The translations under genes and the position numbers were made by a program. 63,187 bases of DNA from Hyphomicrobiales bacterium (GTDB lineage Bacteria > Pseudomonadota > Alphaproteobacteria > Rhizobiales > Rhizobiaceae). The notes under the pieces are model-generated. The model did no database searches. It saw only the letters and a program-made list of their open reading frames with translations, and was not told the DNA's origin. Below are positions 18,470 to 27,793 of the stretch, piece after piece. Numbering within the stretch: position 1 is the stretch's first letter; the number at the start of each line of letters is the position of its first letter. The stretch is taken from positions 1-63,187 of the forward strand of contig UCKU01000035.1 in NCBI GenBank assembly GCA_900473185.1. The letters run 5' to 3'.

Positions 18470-19291
18470 TCAGGCGCCGAAGCCCCGCGCGAAGGCGCCG
18501 GTCCCGATGACGCGCCGCGCAAATATCAATGCCGCAAAGGACGGCACCCACAGCATGACGGAGAGGACCGCGCCATATTGCACGACAATCTGGCTGTTGA
18601 TGAAGCTGATCATCAGTACCGGCATGGTGCGGATTTCCGGCGCGCCGATCAGCCACGCGCCCTCCGTCTCGTAGAATGTACCGACGAAGGTCAGAAGCAC
18701 TGCCGCTGATATGGTCGGTGCGGCCTGCGGCAAGGTGATCGACCAGAAGACGCGAAGCGGCGTGGCGCCGGCATCGCGCGCTGCCTCCTCCATACGCCGG
18801 TCGACATTCTGGAAGGCGGCAACCGGGATCCAGATCATCAGCATCAGCGTGCCGACGAGCTGGATCAGCACCACGCCCCAGAAGGTGCTGATCAGCCCCA
18901 TCTGCAGGAAGATGCCGGCAATCGCCACCAGCAGGCCGAATTTCGGAAAGGCATGCGAAGCGAGGAACGACAGGAACAGGATATTGCGGCCAGGAAAACG
19001 CATTCTTGCGAAAGCATAGGCGGCCGGAAGGCAGATGATTGCCGAAAGCAGCGTCACCGTCGCCGTCAGCCGCAGGCTGAGGAACAGAGCATCCCAGACA
19101 TCCTTACGCGCCAGTGTCTGCGACCAGAAGCGCAGGCCGAACTGCTGGGGAATGACGGAAGGATAGCGCCAGACCTCGGTGAAGGCCCAGGTGCCGACAA
19201 CCAGCAGCGGCAGTGCGATGAACAGCGTCAGCAGCAACGAAAGAGCAAAGCCTGTCCAGTCAAAATTCAAGGCTGCAGACCGACGCATCAT
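18470..19291 (-). CDS. ABC transporter permease (PotC-like)
   Basis: The 273-residue membrane protein has about six hydrophobic segments and EAA loop EEAARDAGATPLRVFWSITL. The ATG overlaps the stop of the partner permease by 4 nt (ATGA). Confidence 0.92.
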   Translation of the reverse strand: MMRRSAALNFDWTGFALSLLLTLFIALPLLVVGTWAFTEVWRYPSVIPQQFGLRFWSQTLARKDVWDALFLSLRLTATVTLLSAIICLPAAYAFARMRFPGRNILFLSFLASHAFPKFGLLVAIAGIFLQMGLISTFWGVVLIQLVGTLMLMIWIPVAAFQNVDRRMEEAARDAGATPLRVFWSITLPQAAPTISAAVLLTFVGTFYETEGAWLIGAPEIRTMPVLMISFINSQIVVQYGAVLSVMLWVPSFAALIFARRVIGTGAFARGFGA

Positions 19292-20178
19292 CGGCCCTCG
19301 CGATTGCGGGCGATCGACCAGACGTAGAAGACGCCGAAGAGAAGGCAGAAGCCGAAGCTGATGACGGCCTGCGTCAGTGCACTCAGCGGGTCGTTCATGT
19401 CGGCAAAGGTGCGCTGCATGAAAGGCCCCATCATCTCCGGCGAGGCGGGACCGAGGACATAGGGCAAGGTGAAGGCCGAGAATATGCCGAGGACGGCGAA
19501 GGAAGCGGTCACCAGCAGTGAATTGCCCATGCGCGGCAGAATGATCGAGACGAAGACCCTGAATGGTGTTGCGCCGACATCGCGGGCCGCCTCGATGGAA
19601 CTATTGGAAACAGACGTGAGGCCGGCCGTCAGCATCAGCACGGTCAAAGGCAGGTTGTCCCAGACAAGGCCGATGACCGGTCCCCAGGGGGTCAGATAGG
19701 GGCTCGGCAGCTTCGGCAGGCCGACGGCGTTGAGCAGGATGTCGACCGTGCCATTCGGTCCGATTGTGCGGATCAGCGCATAGGAAAGGATGATCGAGGG
19801 CACGAACATCGGAAAGATCGCCAGGCCCTGCACGTAGGCGGCAAGGCGACCGCCGGAAAAGCGCAGGTAAAGGGCAATCGGAAGGCCGATCGCCAGCAAA
19901 AGCAGGCCGCACACGAAAGTCGTCCACAGCGTCAGCCAGAGATTGTTCAGGCTGTAGGCGTCGGTGAAGAAGAAATGGTAGGACGCGAGCGAAAACTTGG
20001 TCGTCCCGTCCGGCTGGCGAACGAAGATGGTGGTCGCGATCGCCGAGAAGATCGGAAAGATGATCAGCCAGCCGACCAGAAAGACCGGCATGCCGACGAG
20101 GAGGAGCCCGTAGAGGCTCCCCCTGCCGAGAGACTGAGCGCGGCGCGCGACCGCAGGCTGCGCGGCATCCACCGCCAT
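19288..20178 (-). CDS. ABC transporter permease (PotB-like)
   Basis: The 296-residue membrane protein has about six hydrophobic segments and EAA loop EAARDVGATPFRVFVSIILP. The start codon shares one base with the TGA of the binding-protein gene (TGATG), so the two are translationally coupled, and no hairpin separates them. Confidence 0.92.
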   Translation of the reverse strand: MAVDAAQPAVARRAQSLGRGSLYGLLLVGMPVFLVGWLIIFPIFSAIATTIFVRQPDGTTKFSLASYHFFFTDAYSLNNLWLTLWTTFVCGLLLLAIGLPIALYLRFSGGRLAAYVQGLAIFPMFVPSIILSYALIRTIGPNGTVDILLNAVGLPKLPSPYLTPWGPVIGLVWDNLPLTVLMLTAGLTSVSNSSIEAARDVGATPFRVFVSIILPRMGNSLLVTASFAVLGIFSAFTLPYVLGPASPEMMGPFMQRTFADMNDPLSALTQAVISFGFCLLFGVFYVWSIARNREGR

Positions 20179-21323
20179 CAGGTGCGGCTGATTCCAGGAG
20201 CGACGTTGCGGTACCAGCCATCATTGATCGCCTTTTCCCAATCGCCGCCCGGGAAGGTCGGGATGGTCGCCGGGATGACGTCGGCATATTTCTTGCGCAG
20301 GTCTTCAGAAATGTGATCCCAGGAAACGCCCGGGAAGCCGCCGATCTCGGTGATGATGGCTTCCTGCATCTCGCTCGTCAGCATGAAGGCTGCGAGCTTG
20401 AGGGCGGCGTCCTTGTTGGCGCCGTTCGTGAAGATCGTCATGGCGGAAAAACCGCCGCAGAGCGCGAGGTCGGAGAGCTGCACGAGGCCGGTCGTCTCGG
20501 GCAGAACGCCCTGCGAGATCGCCTGCAAGACCTGGTCGGACCAGACCGGAGCGATGGTGACGACGCCCTGGGCGAGCAGCTGGATCGACTGCGTGTTGCC
20601 GGCGGTATAGGCACCCTTCTGGTAAAGCGACGGCGCGAGATCGTTGAGGATCTGCCAGGCCGGCGTCAGCGTCTGGCTGGCATAGTCGGCAGTAAAATTG
20701 TCGATCTTGAACTTCTTCGGGTCGCGGCCGTTGGCTTCATGGATGGCGCGGCGGACGAAATTGCCGCCCGAACCGCCCTTGTCCGGGCGGTTGTATATGA
20801 ACTGGCCGGGATTGGCCTTGATCCAGGCCGTCAGCTGTTCCCAGGTCTTCGGCGCATCCTTCGGGTCGAGCTTGGTCTTGTCATAGGCAAGCAGAACCTG
20901 CGAGCCGCGATAGGGCAGCGAGTAGGGCGTATCGAAAGCGAGCGGATTGACGCGGTCGAAGCCCTGGACATTCTCGGCGGAGAACTTCACCCAGAGGCCG
21001 GCATCGATACCACCAGCCGGCAGGCGCGGATCGAACTGTTCGAAGAGATCGGCCTGCGGATCAGTCTTGGTCTTCAGTGCTGCGAGAGTACGGTCGGCAA
21101 TGGCGCGCAGGCCATTATTGTCGCCGGCATCGGTGACCTTCAGCGTGACGTCCGGATGAGCCTTTTCGAAAGCCGGACGGATGATGTTGTTCCAGAGGTC
21201 GATGATATTGGAATCCGAGCCGCTGTAGAGGTCGATCGTACCTGCGGCGGCCGAGGCGAAGCGCGGAAGAGCCAGAAGGCCCGCAGCCGCCGACGATGTG
21301 ATCAGAAATTCGCGTCTATTCAT
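20178..21323 (-). CDS. ABC transporter substrate-binding protein (PotD/YnjB-like)
   Basis: The 381-residue exported protein starts MNRREFLITSSAAAGLLALP, a twin-arginine-type signal with cleavage near ASAAA. GGGAG lies 7 nt upstream of the ATG at 21323. The mature part follows extracellular binding proteins of the polyamine/iron/YnjB type (LPYRGSQVLLAYDKTKL, ISQGVLPETTGLVQLS). The ligand cannot be called from sequence. No operator was found in the 299 bp upstream (21324-21622), which shows only scattered short palindromes. Confidence 0.9.
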   Translation of the reverse strand: MNRREFLITSSAAAGLLALPRFASAAAGTIDLYSGSDSNIIDLWNNIIRPAFEKAHPDVTLKVTDAGDNNGLRAIADRTLAALKTKTDPQADLFEQFDPRLPAGGIDAGLWVKFSAENVQGFDRVNPLAFDTPYSLPYRGSQVLLAYDKTKLDPKDAPKTWEQLTAWIKANPGQFIYNRPDKGGSGGNFVRRAIHEANGRDPKKFKIDNFTADYASQTLTPAWQILNDLAPSLYQKGAYTAGNTQSIQLLAQGVVTIAPVWSDQVLQAISQGVLPETTGLVQLSDLALCGGFSAMTIFTNGANKDAALKLAAFMLTSEMQEAIITEIGGFPGVSWDHISEDLRKKYADVIPATIPTFPGGDWEKAINDGWYRNVAPGISRT

Positions 21324-21622
21324 ATCCTGTCTCCCTTCGCTATCGAGGCGGCGCCCCTGATGAGTTCTGAGACTTGCTAGCCCTGGCGCGTAACATCGGA
21401 ATGACAGAAGCGAAGAGAAGTGCACACGTGTGCCAAGTTCCTTCCCGATTTTCGTCGGGCATTCCCTGATGGCGGCATCTCCGGCGAAGGGGGCAGAATT
21501 CCAGGCGCCTCCGGCCGGATCCGGATCATCGACCCGATCGACAGGACATCAATTTTGTTCGCGGCGGCGACGCCTTGTCGGGTTGGGCGGCCCTCGAATG
21601 AGGACCACCCGTTTCGACGTCG

Positions 21623-22960
21623 TCAGCGTACCGACTTGAAAGCCGCTCTCACTTCCTCGGCGAAGAGCTGGGGCTGCTCCCAGGCGGCAAAATGCCCGCC
21701 TTTCTCGACCTGATGATAGTAGGTCAGCGAGGGATAGGCCTGCTTGGCCCAGCTTTCCGGCGCCTGGTAGATCTCCTTCGGAAAGACCGTTATGCCAACC
21801 GGGATTTTGATGTCCTTTGTCTTCTGTGCCTCGGCGCTGAAGTTGTTGTTGTTGTTCTCCCAATAGAACCGCGATGACGACGCGCCGGAGTTCGTCAGCC
21901 AATAGAGCGTGATGTCATCAAGCATTTCGTCCTTGGAAAAAACGCGCTCGGGAACGCCGCCACTGTCGCTCCACTGGGCAAACTTCTCGTAGATCCAGGA
22001 CGCCAGGCCAGACGGCGAGTCGGCAAGCGAATAGCCGATCGTCTGCGGCCGGGTCACCATCATGGCGCCATAGGCGGCGTTTCGTCCGAAGAAGGTGCTC
22101 AAGGAATCATACGCTTCTCGCTCCGGCGACGACAGGCTCGCAGGGGCCGGGTCCCCGCTGTTGATGGCCTTCATGAGGTCGCCCGGCACCGTCGCGGGCA
22201 TATTGAGATGGATTGCCAGCAAACCCTTCGGCGCCTGGCGCGCCAAAGCATCGGAGATCACCGAACCATGGTCGCCACCCTGAGAAACATAGTGGTCATA
22301 GCCGAGCCGCTTCATCAGGATGTCCCAGGCGCGGGCGACCCGGTCCGGTCCCCAGCCCTGATCGACCGGATGCCCGGAAAATCCGTAGCCTGGTATAGAG
22401 GGGATAACCACGTCAAACGCATCTTCCGGCCGGCCACCATACGCCGTCGGGTCCGTGAGAGGACCTATGGTCTTGATGAACTCAAATACCGATCCGGGCC
22501 AGCCATGTGTCAGAATGATAGGAAGAGCGTTGGGATGGCGCGAACGAACATGGATGAACTGGATGTCGACACCGTCGATCGTGGTGACGAATTCCGGCAA
22601 TGCATTGAGTTGCGCCTCGGCCTTGCGCCAGTCGTACTGAGTGCCCCAGTGGCGAACCAGCTCCTGGACCTGTGACAGCTGGATACCCTGGGAAGCGTCG
22701 TCAACCGTCTCCTTGTCCGGCCATCGGGTATCGGCGATGCGTTTGCGCAGGTCGTCGAGTTGCGACTGCGGAACGTGGATCTGGAACGGGCGGATACTGT
22801 CGTCTGCACTCGCAGCTTTCGTGGCGGCACCCGAAGCAAGATCGGCGGCATGGACCGGCAGTGCATAGGCTGCCGGAACGAGCAACAGAGAACCAAACGC
22901 TATGGCGATTACTCGATCGGCGACGCCACGCCGAGTTGAAATATTGTCGGTCTTCGTCAT
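21623..22960 (-). CDS. Exported epoxide hydrolase (EHN-domain alpha/beta hydrolase)
   Basis: The 445-residue protein has a signal peptide (hydrophobic VIAIAFGSLLLVPAAYALP, cleavage near VHA), then the EHN N-terminal domain (FQIHVPQSQLDDLRKRIADT) and an alpha/beta-hydrolase core. The HGWPGS oxyanion motif is at 152-157, the nucleophile Asp230 in GGDHG (GGDWG in most relatives), and the base His in GGHFAAWEQP near the C-terminus. These enzymes add water to epoxides through an ester intermediate. Export to the periplasm is less common than a cytoplasmic location. I chose the ATG at 22960 (GGAG 8 nt upstream). The gene is alone on its strand. Confidence 0.88.
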   Translation of the reverse strand: MTKTDNISTRRGVADRVIAIAFGSLLLVPAAYALPVHAADLASGAATKAASADDSIRPFQIHVPQSQLDDLRKRIADTRWPDKETVDDASQGIQLSQVQELVRHWGTQYDWRKAEAQLNALPEFVTTIDGVDIQFIHVRSRHPNALPIILTHGWPGSVFEFIKTIGPLTDPTAYGGRPEDAFDVVIPSIPGYGFSGHPVDQGWGPDRVARAWDILMKRLGYDHYVSQGGDHGSVISDALARQAPKGLLAIHLNMPATVPGDLMKAINSGDPAPASLSSPEREAYDSLSTFFGRNAAYGAMMVTRPQTIGYSLADSPSGLASWIYEKFAQWSDSGGVPERVFSKDEMLDDITLYWLTNSGASSSRFYWENNNNNFSAEAQKTKDIKIPVGITVFPKEIYQAPESWAKQAYPSLTYYHQVEKGGHFAAWEQPQLFAEEVRAAFKSVR

Positions 22961-23262
22961 GAAACACTCTCCTTCGATTGCTGCCGCATTCGCAGCACCG
23001 GTTAACGAAGAGCGGTTTCGAGGATTGACATGTCCTGCATATTTCGAAAATCGGCTGAAGTGTATCAGCATGTACCGGCGACGTGTTGAGACACAAAATC
23101 GGCAGATTGCCAGGAGTTCACGACGCAAGCATTGGCGCGTCATCGACGGCCGGGAAAATGGCCATGTTCCCCGCATAGCTGGGAAGTGCGGAAAGCGCGA
23201 TCACGATCTGCGGCGCGCTTCCCCAGTGTTTTAAAGCAAGCTTGTCATTTCAACGAAATCAA
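22961..23262. other. Gene-free stretch
   Basis: This 302-bp region between the epoxide hydrolase start and the dehydratase stop should hold the promoter of the hydrolase. I see no convincing promoter hexamers, palindrome or small reading frame in it. Confidence 0.5.
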
Positions 23263-24408
23263 TCAGGGGTAAGCCGTCGATCCATCCGGCTTGCGGGTTA
23301 TTTTCCGCTCCCAATGAATGTAGTCATCCGTCTGCAATGCCTTTTCATCGATTTCCAGCCCCCAACCCGGACGGTCGGGCCGCAATTCCATATGGCCATC
23401 GACCGGCATATACGGATCGGCCGCCCATGGCGCGTGGACATGGGGCTTGAACTCAAGGACTTTGAAGTTCGGCTGTGCGGCGCAGAAGTGGATGTTGACC
23501 GCGGTCGCGAGCGGCCCCATCGGGTTATGCGGCGCGACGGTTACATAGTGGGCCTCGGCGATTGTTGCGATCCTGCGCATCTCCGTTACGCCGCCAACAA
23601 CGCATATGTCGGGCTGGATAATATCGGCGCCACGGGCCGACAACAGGGAGAGGAATTCGAAGCGATTATAGAGCGATTCTCCCGTCGCTAGCGGAACGGA
23701 GACTTTCGACTTCAGCTCGGCCCATGCCGGAATGTGCTCCGGCCGGATCGGCTCCTCGTAGAAGAGCGGATCATTTGGGGCAATCGCTGCAGCAAGCTGC
23801 ACCGCCTGATAGGGCTCGAAGATCTTCGCATGAGCGTCGAATGCGAATTCGAAATGCGACGGCGTAATCTCGCGTATCTTGGCGAACCAGTCACCGGTTT
23901 CCTTCACAAGCTCGCCCCAGCGACCGGCATGCAGGTCGCGGCGGAAGGGGCTGAGCTTGAAAGCAGTGTAGCCGTATTTTTCGTTCAGCTCGAGGGTCTG
24001 GTCCTGCGCCGTCTGCGGGTCCGGCGCGGTATAGACGCCGCAATAGACACGCACCCGATCCCGAACGTTGCCGCCAAGCAGCATGTAAACGGGCAGGCCG
24101 GCGGCCTTGCCGGCGATGTCCCAGAGCGCGTGATCGATCGCCGAAATCGCTGCAAGCCCCAGCGCGCCCGGCGGAAAACGGCATTGCTGATTGAGTTTCA
24201 GCACAAGGAATTCCACTCGGCGGGGGTCCTCCCCTTCGATCTGATGGAAGAGGTAGTCGAAGAGCGGCGGCAGCGCCCAGTCGGGGCCGTGATTGTAGCA
24301 CTCGCCCCAACCGGAAATGCCTTCGCTCGTCTCGATTTTCAGGAGCAGTCGCGGCCGGTCGTCGACGCGTTGCATGTAGGTCTTGAAGCCGGTGATATGC
24401 ATTGACAT
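23263..24408 (-). CDS. Mandelate racemase/enolase-superfamily sugar-acid dehydratase
   Basis: The 381-residue enzyme has the superfamily capping domain and barrel. Asp191 and His193 (FAFDAHA), Glu219 (YEEP), Glu244 (ATGES) and His294 (APHNP) reproduce the DxH...E...E...H arrangement of the galactonate dehydratase/mannonate-type subgroup, and FKLSPF carries a lysine at 151. Such enzymes remove water from aldonic acids to give 2-keto-3-deoxy acids. It follows the aldolase gene by 6 nt, and the two make a plausible dehydratase-aldolase pair. The exact sugar acid is not determined by what can be seen. Confidence 0.88.
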   Translation of the reverse strand: MSMHITGFKTYMQRVDDRPRLLLKIETSEGISGWGECYNHGPDWALPPLFDYLFHQIEGEDPRRVEFLVLKLNQQCRFPPGALGLAAISAIDHALWDIAGKAAGLPVYMLLGGNVRDRVRVYCGVYTAPDPQTAQDQTLELNEKYGYTAFKLSPFRRDLHAGRWGELVKETGDWFAKIREITPSHFEFAFDAHAKIFEPYQAVQLAAAIAPNDPLFYEEPIRPEHIPAWAELKSKVSVPLATGESLYNRFEFLSLLSARGADIIQPDICVVGGVTEMRRIATIAEAHYVTVAPHNPMGPLATAVNIHFCAAQPNFKVLEFKPHVHAPWAADPYMPVDGHMELRPDRPGWGLEIDEKALQTDDYIHWERKITRKPDGSTAYP

Positions 24409-24414
24409 TCTTCC

Positions 24415-25335
24415 TCAGGCGGCGCGGTTCTTGCCGCTTACATTGTCGACGATTGCGCGTAGTTCTGAGCGTTCGGCGTCCGTCAGACTTTCAACGCCGG
24501 GAAGGCGAACAGGGCCGACATCGGTTCCGAGCATGCCGAGTGCCTCCTTGACGACCGTGACATTGGCGCCGTTCAGATATTTGGTGCGCAGCGCTTCGAA
24601 ACCGGCGATGTCGTCGATAAGAGCGCGGGCAGCCGCGTAGTCGCCGGCTTCCAACGCCTGATGGATTGCATGCGAACGCTCGGGGAAAACGTTGACGAGC
24701 CCCGAGGTAAAGCCGCGAGCACCCATGGCATAGAAGGCAGGTGCCCAGCCCTCCGCAAGCCCGCAGACCCAGATCGCCGGCGCATCCTTCGTCGAGCGGA
24801 TGACCTCAGCAAGCAGCATCAGATTTCCGGATGCAAACTTGATGCCGGCGATATTGGGATGCAGGGCAAGCTTGCGGAAATCGGCGACCGAGAACGTGTC
24901 GCTGCGGACATAGGCAATAACAGGGACAGTGGACGCCTCGGCAAGTTCGAGGAAATATTTCGCCTGGTAACTCGGCCCGGCAAAGGGATCCATCGGGTGA
25001 TGCCCCATGATAGCGTCGGTGCCTTCACCAATCGCGTGACGGGCGAGCTCCTTGGCTTCCGCCAGCGAACGCCCGACAGCGGCGCTGATCAGAGCCTTGC
25101 CATCGGCGGCCTTGATCGTTGCGCTGTGAACCGCCTTTACCTCATCCATCGTCAGCGTGAAGAACTCGCCCGTATTGCCGGCGGCCATCAGATTGTGGAC
25201 CCGGGCGCTGGCTAGGCGCGCGATCAATGCGGAAAGCTTGGCGAGATCGATGCTGCCATCTGTCTTGTAGGGGGTCACCGGAACGCCGGAAATGCCCGTC
25301 AGGGCTTTGCGAATCTTGTCCATTGCCACGGTCAC
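24415..25335 (-). CDS. DHDPS/N-acetylneuraminate-lyase family aldolase or dehydratase
   Basis: The 306-residue enzyme has the family Schiff-base lysine Lys166 (GIKFASGN) and the phenol Tyr142 (IAYVRSD), plus AAGNTGEF near 52. Members include dihydrodipicolinate synthase and many 2-keto-3-deoxy sugar-acid aldolases or dehydratases. Context next to a sugar-acid dehydratase and far from lysine genes favours the sugar-acid role. The GTG start at 25335 is preceded by GAGG 8-9 nt upstream; it is 1 nt after the gntR-type gene stop. Confidence 0.88.
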   Translation of the reverse strand: MTVAMDKIRKALTGISGVPVTPYKTDGSIDLAKLSALIARLASARVHNLMAAGNTGEFFTLTMDEVKAVHSATIKAADGKALISAAVGRSLAEAKELARHAIGEGTDAIMGHHPMDPFAGPSYQAKYFLELAEASTVPVIAYVRSDTFSVADFRKLALHPNIAGIKFASGNLMLLAEVIRSTKDAPAIWVCGLAEGWAPAFYAMGARGFTSGLVNVFPERSHAIHQALEAGDYAAARALIDDIAGFEALRTKYLNGANVTVVKEALGMLGTDVGPVRLPGVESLTDAERSELRAIVDNVSGKNRAA

Positions 25336-25336
25336 G

Positions 25337-26047
25337 TCAAATGTCCTCTTTCTTGCTGAATACGATGTTGAGGTAGGTTTCGCCGGAGCGGACGACGTGA
25401 TCGCGCATCACCCGCTCGGCCTTATCGCTGTCGTTCGACACGATAGCGGCGGCGATGGCGGTATGCTCGGCGAGAGCCTTGTCGCGCTCCTTGTTGTCGG
25501 AATGAATGATGCGGCGAATGCTCGCGTCGTAGAATTGCTGGCGCTCGATCATGCGAGACAGGTACTGGCAGCGCGAGGCGAGATGGATCTGCTCGTGAAA
25601 GGTCTCGTTCAGCGCAATGAGGTCGTCGGCACCGCCATCAGCCGTGGCCGCCTTCATCAATGCGACCGTATCGCTAAGCTTCCTGGCTTCTTCCTGGGTG
25701 ATCCGCTTGGCGGCGAGATGCGCGATCATCGATTCGAGCGCCGCACGCGCCAGGATCATTTCCTCCGCCCATCCGGCGTTGAACCGGATCAGCACGCCGC
25801 GACGCGGCAGGGTTTCAACCAATCCTTCGGTCTCGAGCTGCCGGAGCGCCTCCTTGATCGGAGTGGTGGAAACACCAAGCTGCTCGGCGAGCTGGCGCTC
25901 GTTGACGCGCTCGTCGGCGTGAAAGCGGCCGGACAGGATCGCCGCCCGCAGCGTCTTATGAACATGATCACGAAGGGTCGTCAGGAATCGCGGATCGATC
26001 TTTTCGATGCGGTCGTCACCCGCCCCACCCTCCATCTTATTTTCCAT
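25337..26047 (-). CDS. GntR-family (FCD) transcriptional regulator
   Basis: The 236-residue protein has an N-terminal winged helix (LRAAILSGRFHADERVNERQ, LGVSTTPIKEALRQLE) and a C-terminal FCD effector domain with the usual acidic/His residues (ALNETFHEQIHLAS). It is first in an operon with the aldolase and dehydratase and is divergent from the peptide-type importer. Start 26047 follows GGGAG at 12 nt; an ATG at 26035 is possible. It probably represses both directions through the palindromes at 26072-26105 and responds to a sugar acid. Confidence 0.9.
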   Translation of the reverse strand: MENKMEGGAGDDRIEKIDPRFLTTLRDHVHKTLRAAILSGRFHADERVNERQLAEQLGVSTTPIKEALRQLETEGLVETLPRRGVLIRFNAGWAEEMILARAALESMIAHLAAKRITQEEARKLSDTVALMKAATADGGADDLIALNETFHEQIHLASRCQYLSRMIERQQFYDASIRRIIHSDNKERDKALAEHTAIAAAIVSNDSDKAERVMRDHVVRSGETYLNIVFSKKEDI

Positions 26048-26071
26048 AAGCCGAAAATTCTCCCGTTGACG

Positions 26072-26086
26072 ACAAAATCGTTTTGT
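26072..26086. promoter_or_regulatory. Inverted repeat, possible second operator
   Basis: Perfect 6-bp arms ACAAAA and TTTTGT flank TCG. It lies between the divergent gntR-type and binding-protein genes, 25 bp upstream of the regulator start. Confidence 0.5.
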
Positions 26087-26089
26087 GAG

Positions 26090-26105
26090 ATCTGATATAC
26101 CAGAT
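26090..26105. promoter_or_regulatory. GntR/FCD-type operator
   Basis: ATCTGATATACCAGAT is a near-perfect 16-bp palindrome (one mismatched pair) of the TGrTATAyCA form typical of FCD regulators. A further TCAGATC at 26107-26113 pairs with the left flank GATCTGA, which extends the symmetry. Confidence 0.75.
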
Positions 26106-26170
26106 TTCAGATCGATGTCGATATCAAAATTCGCTCTGATGCGATTGCAGAGATACTTGGGAGGAAGAAA

Positions 26171-27772
26171 ATGAAGATCCAAAGACGCGGGCTATTGATC
26201 TCGTCGGCGCTTGTTGCTGCGGGCCTGATGATGCCACTGGCTGCGGCCGCAGCCACCCCGAAGGACCAGCTGGTCATTGCAACGAACATGTCGTCGATGC
26301 GTGGCCTCGATCCAAACGAAATTAATCAGTTGGAAGCGGCTGAAATCGTCGCGAACCTTTATGAACGGCTGATCGTGCTGCCGGCCGACGATATTACCAA
26401 GCCGGCTCCGGGTATTGCAGAAAGCTGGACTGTCTCTCCCGACGGCAAGACCTTCACATTCAAGATCCGCTCCGGCATCAAGTTCCATTCCGGCAATCCG
26501 CTGACGGCAAAGGACGTCGAATGGTCGCTGCGGCGTCTCGTCAAGTTGGGGCTCGCGCCATCCGTCGACCTTCGCCAGTGGGGCTTCACGGACAAGAATG
26601 TCGACGATCTGATCAAGGCGAGCGACGACAGCACCGTGGTCCTCCAGACGCCCAGCCTCTGGAACCCCAACCTGATCCTCTATTCGCTGGCGAGCTTCTC
26701 GACCTCGATCCTGGACAGCAAGTTCCTGGCCGAGCATGAAAAGGACGGCGATATGGGGCGCGAGTTCCTGCAGGCCAACGACGCCGGCTCGGGGCCCTAT
26801 GCGTTGCGCACCTGGCGCGTCAACGATCTGCTGATTGCCGATGCCAACAAGGACTACTGGCAGGGCGCCCCGAAGATGCGACGCGTCGTTCTGCGCCATA
26901 TGCCGGAATCTTCTGGCCAGCGCCTGCAGCTTGAGGCGGGTGACGTCGATGTCGCGACCCGTCTGTCCTCCACGGATCTTGCGGCCGTCGAGTCCGGCGG
27001 CAAGGCCGATATCCAGAAGACGCCGGGTTTCGGCTTCTATTATCTCGCTTTGAACCAGAAGGACGAGATTCTTTCCAATCCCAAGGTTCGCGAAGCCTTC
27101 CGATACCTGATCGACTATGACGGTCTCGCCAACACCGTCATGAAATATTACGGCATCAAGCAGCAGACCATCATTCCGGCCGGCCTGCCGGGTGCAAGCG
27201 AGGTCAATCCCTACAAGCTCGACATCGAAAAGGCCAAGCAGCTACTGACTGAAGCCGGCTATCCGAACGGTTTCTCGAAGGTCTATTACGCAACGCCGGT
27301 CACCCCGGAATATGAGGTTGCGCAGTCCCTGCAGGCCAATGCCGCAAAGGCCGGCATCAAGCTCGATCTTCAGGGCGGCGACCATATCGGCAAGTTCCGC
27401 ACGCGCGAATTCGAGATCTTTTCGGCGCGATCGGGTGAACGCTTGCCGGATCCTCACGCGGTTCTCCAGTCTTATGCAACCAATGCCAATAATTCCGACG
27501 ACGCCAAGCTGACGGGCCTGAATGCCTGGCGCACCGCCTGGGATGTGCCGAAGGACATTCAGGATATGGTGACTGCGGCCGCCCATGAGACGGATCAGCA
27601 GAAGCGAGTCGATCTCTATGCGAAAATCAACAAGGCCTATCTCGAATCGTCTCCGCCGCTGATCACCTCCTTCCTGCGCACCGACGCGAAGGCGGTTCGT
27701 AAAGAAGTCAAAGGCTATATCGGCCATTCGACATGGCTGACGCGCTGGGACACGGTTTCCAAGGGCGAGTGA
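26171..27772 (+). CDS. Peptide-type (family 5) ABC substrate-binding protein
   Basis: The 533-residue protein has a signal peptide (MKIQRRGLLISSALVAAGLM) and the DppA/OppA family layout (ESWTVSPDGKTFTFKIRSGI, KFHSGNPLTAKDVEWSL). GGGAGG precedes the ATG by about 6 nt. It begins a five-gene importer operon. In rhizobia several family-5 systems carry oligosaccharides or sugar derivatives rather than peptides. The divergent dehydratase and aldolase suggest a sugar acid or an acidic oligosaccharide as ligand here (inference). Confidence 0.93.
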   Translation: MKIQRRGLLISSALVAAGLMMPLAAAAATPKDQLVIATNMSSMRGLDPNEINQLEAAEIVANLYERLIVLPADDITKPAPGIAESWTVSPDGKTFTFKIRSGIKFHSGNPLTAKDVEWSLRRLVKLGLAPSVDLRQWGFTDKNVDDLIKASDDSTVVLQTPSLWNPNLILYSLASFSTSILDSKFLAEHEKDGDMGREFLQANDAGSGPYALRTWRVNDLLIADANKDYWQGAPKMRRVVLRHMPESSGQRLQLEAGDVDVATRLSSTDLAAVESGGKADIQKTPGFGFYYLALNQKDEILSNPKVREAFRYLIDYDGLANTVMKYYGIKQQTIIPAGLPGASEVNPYKLDIEKAKQLLTEAGYPNGFSKVYYATPVTPEYEVAQSLQANAAKAGIKLDLQGGDHIGKFRTREFEIFSARSGERLPDPHAVLQSYATNANNSDDAKLTGLNAWRTAWDVPKDIQDMVTAAAHETDQQKRVDLYAKINKAYLESSPPLITSFLRTDAKAVRKEVKGYIGHSTWLTRWDTVSKGE

Positions 27773-27793
27773 CCTCCTCCAAGGGAGAATGAC

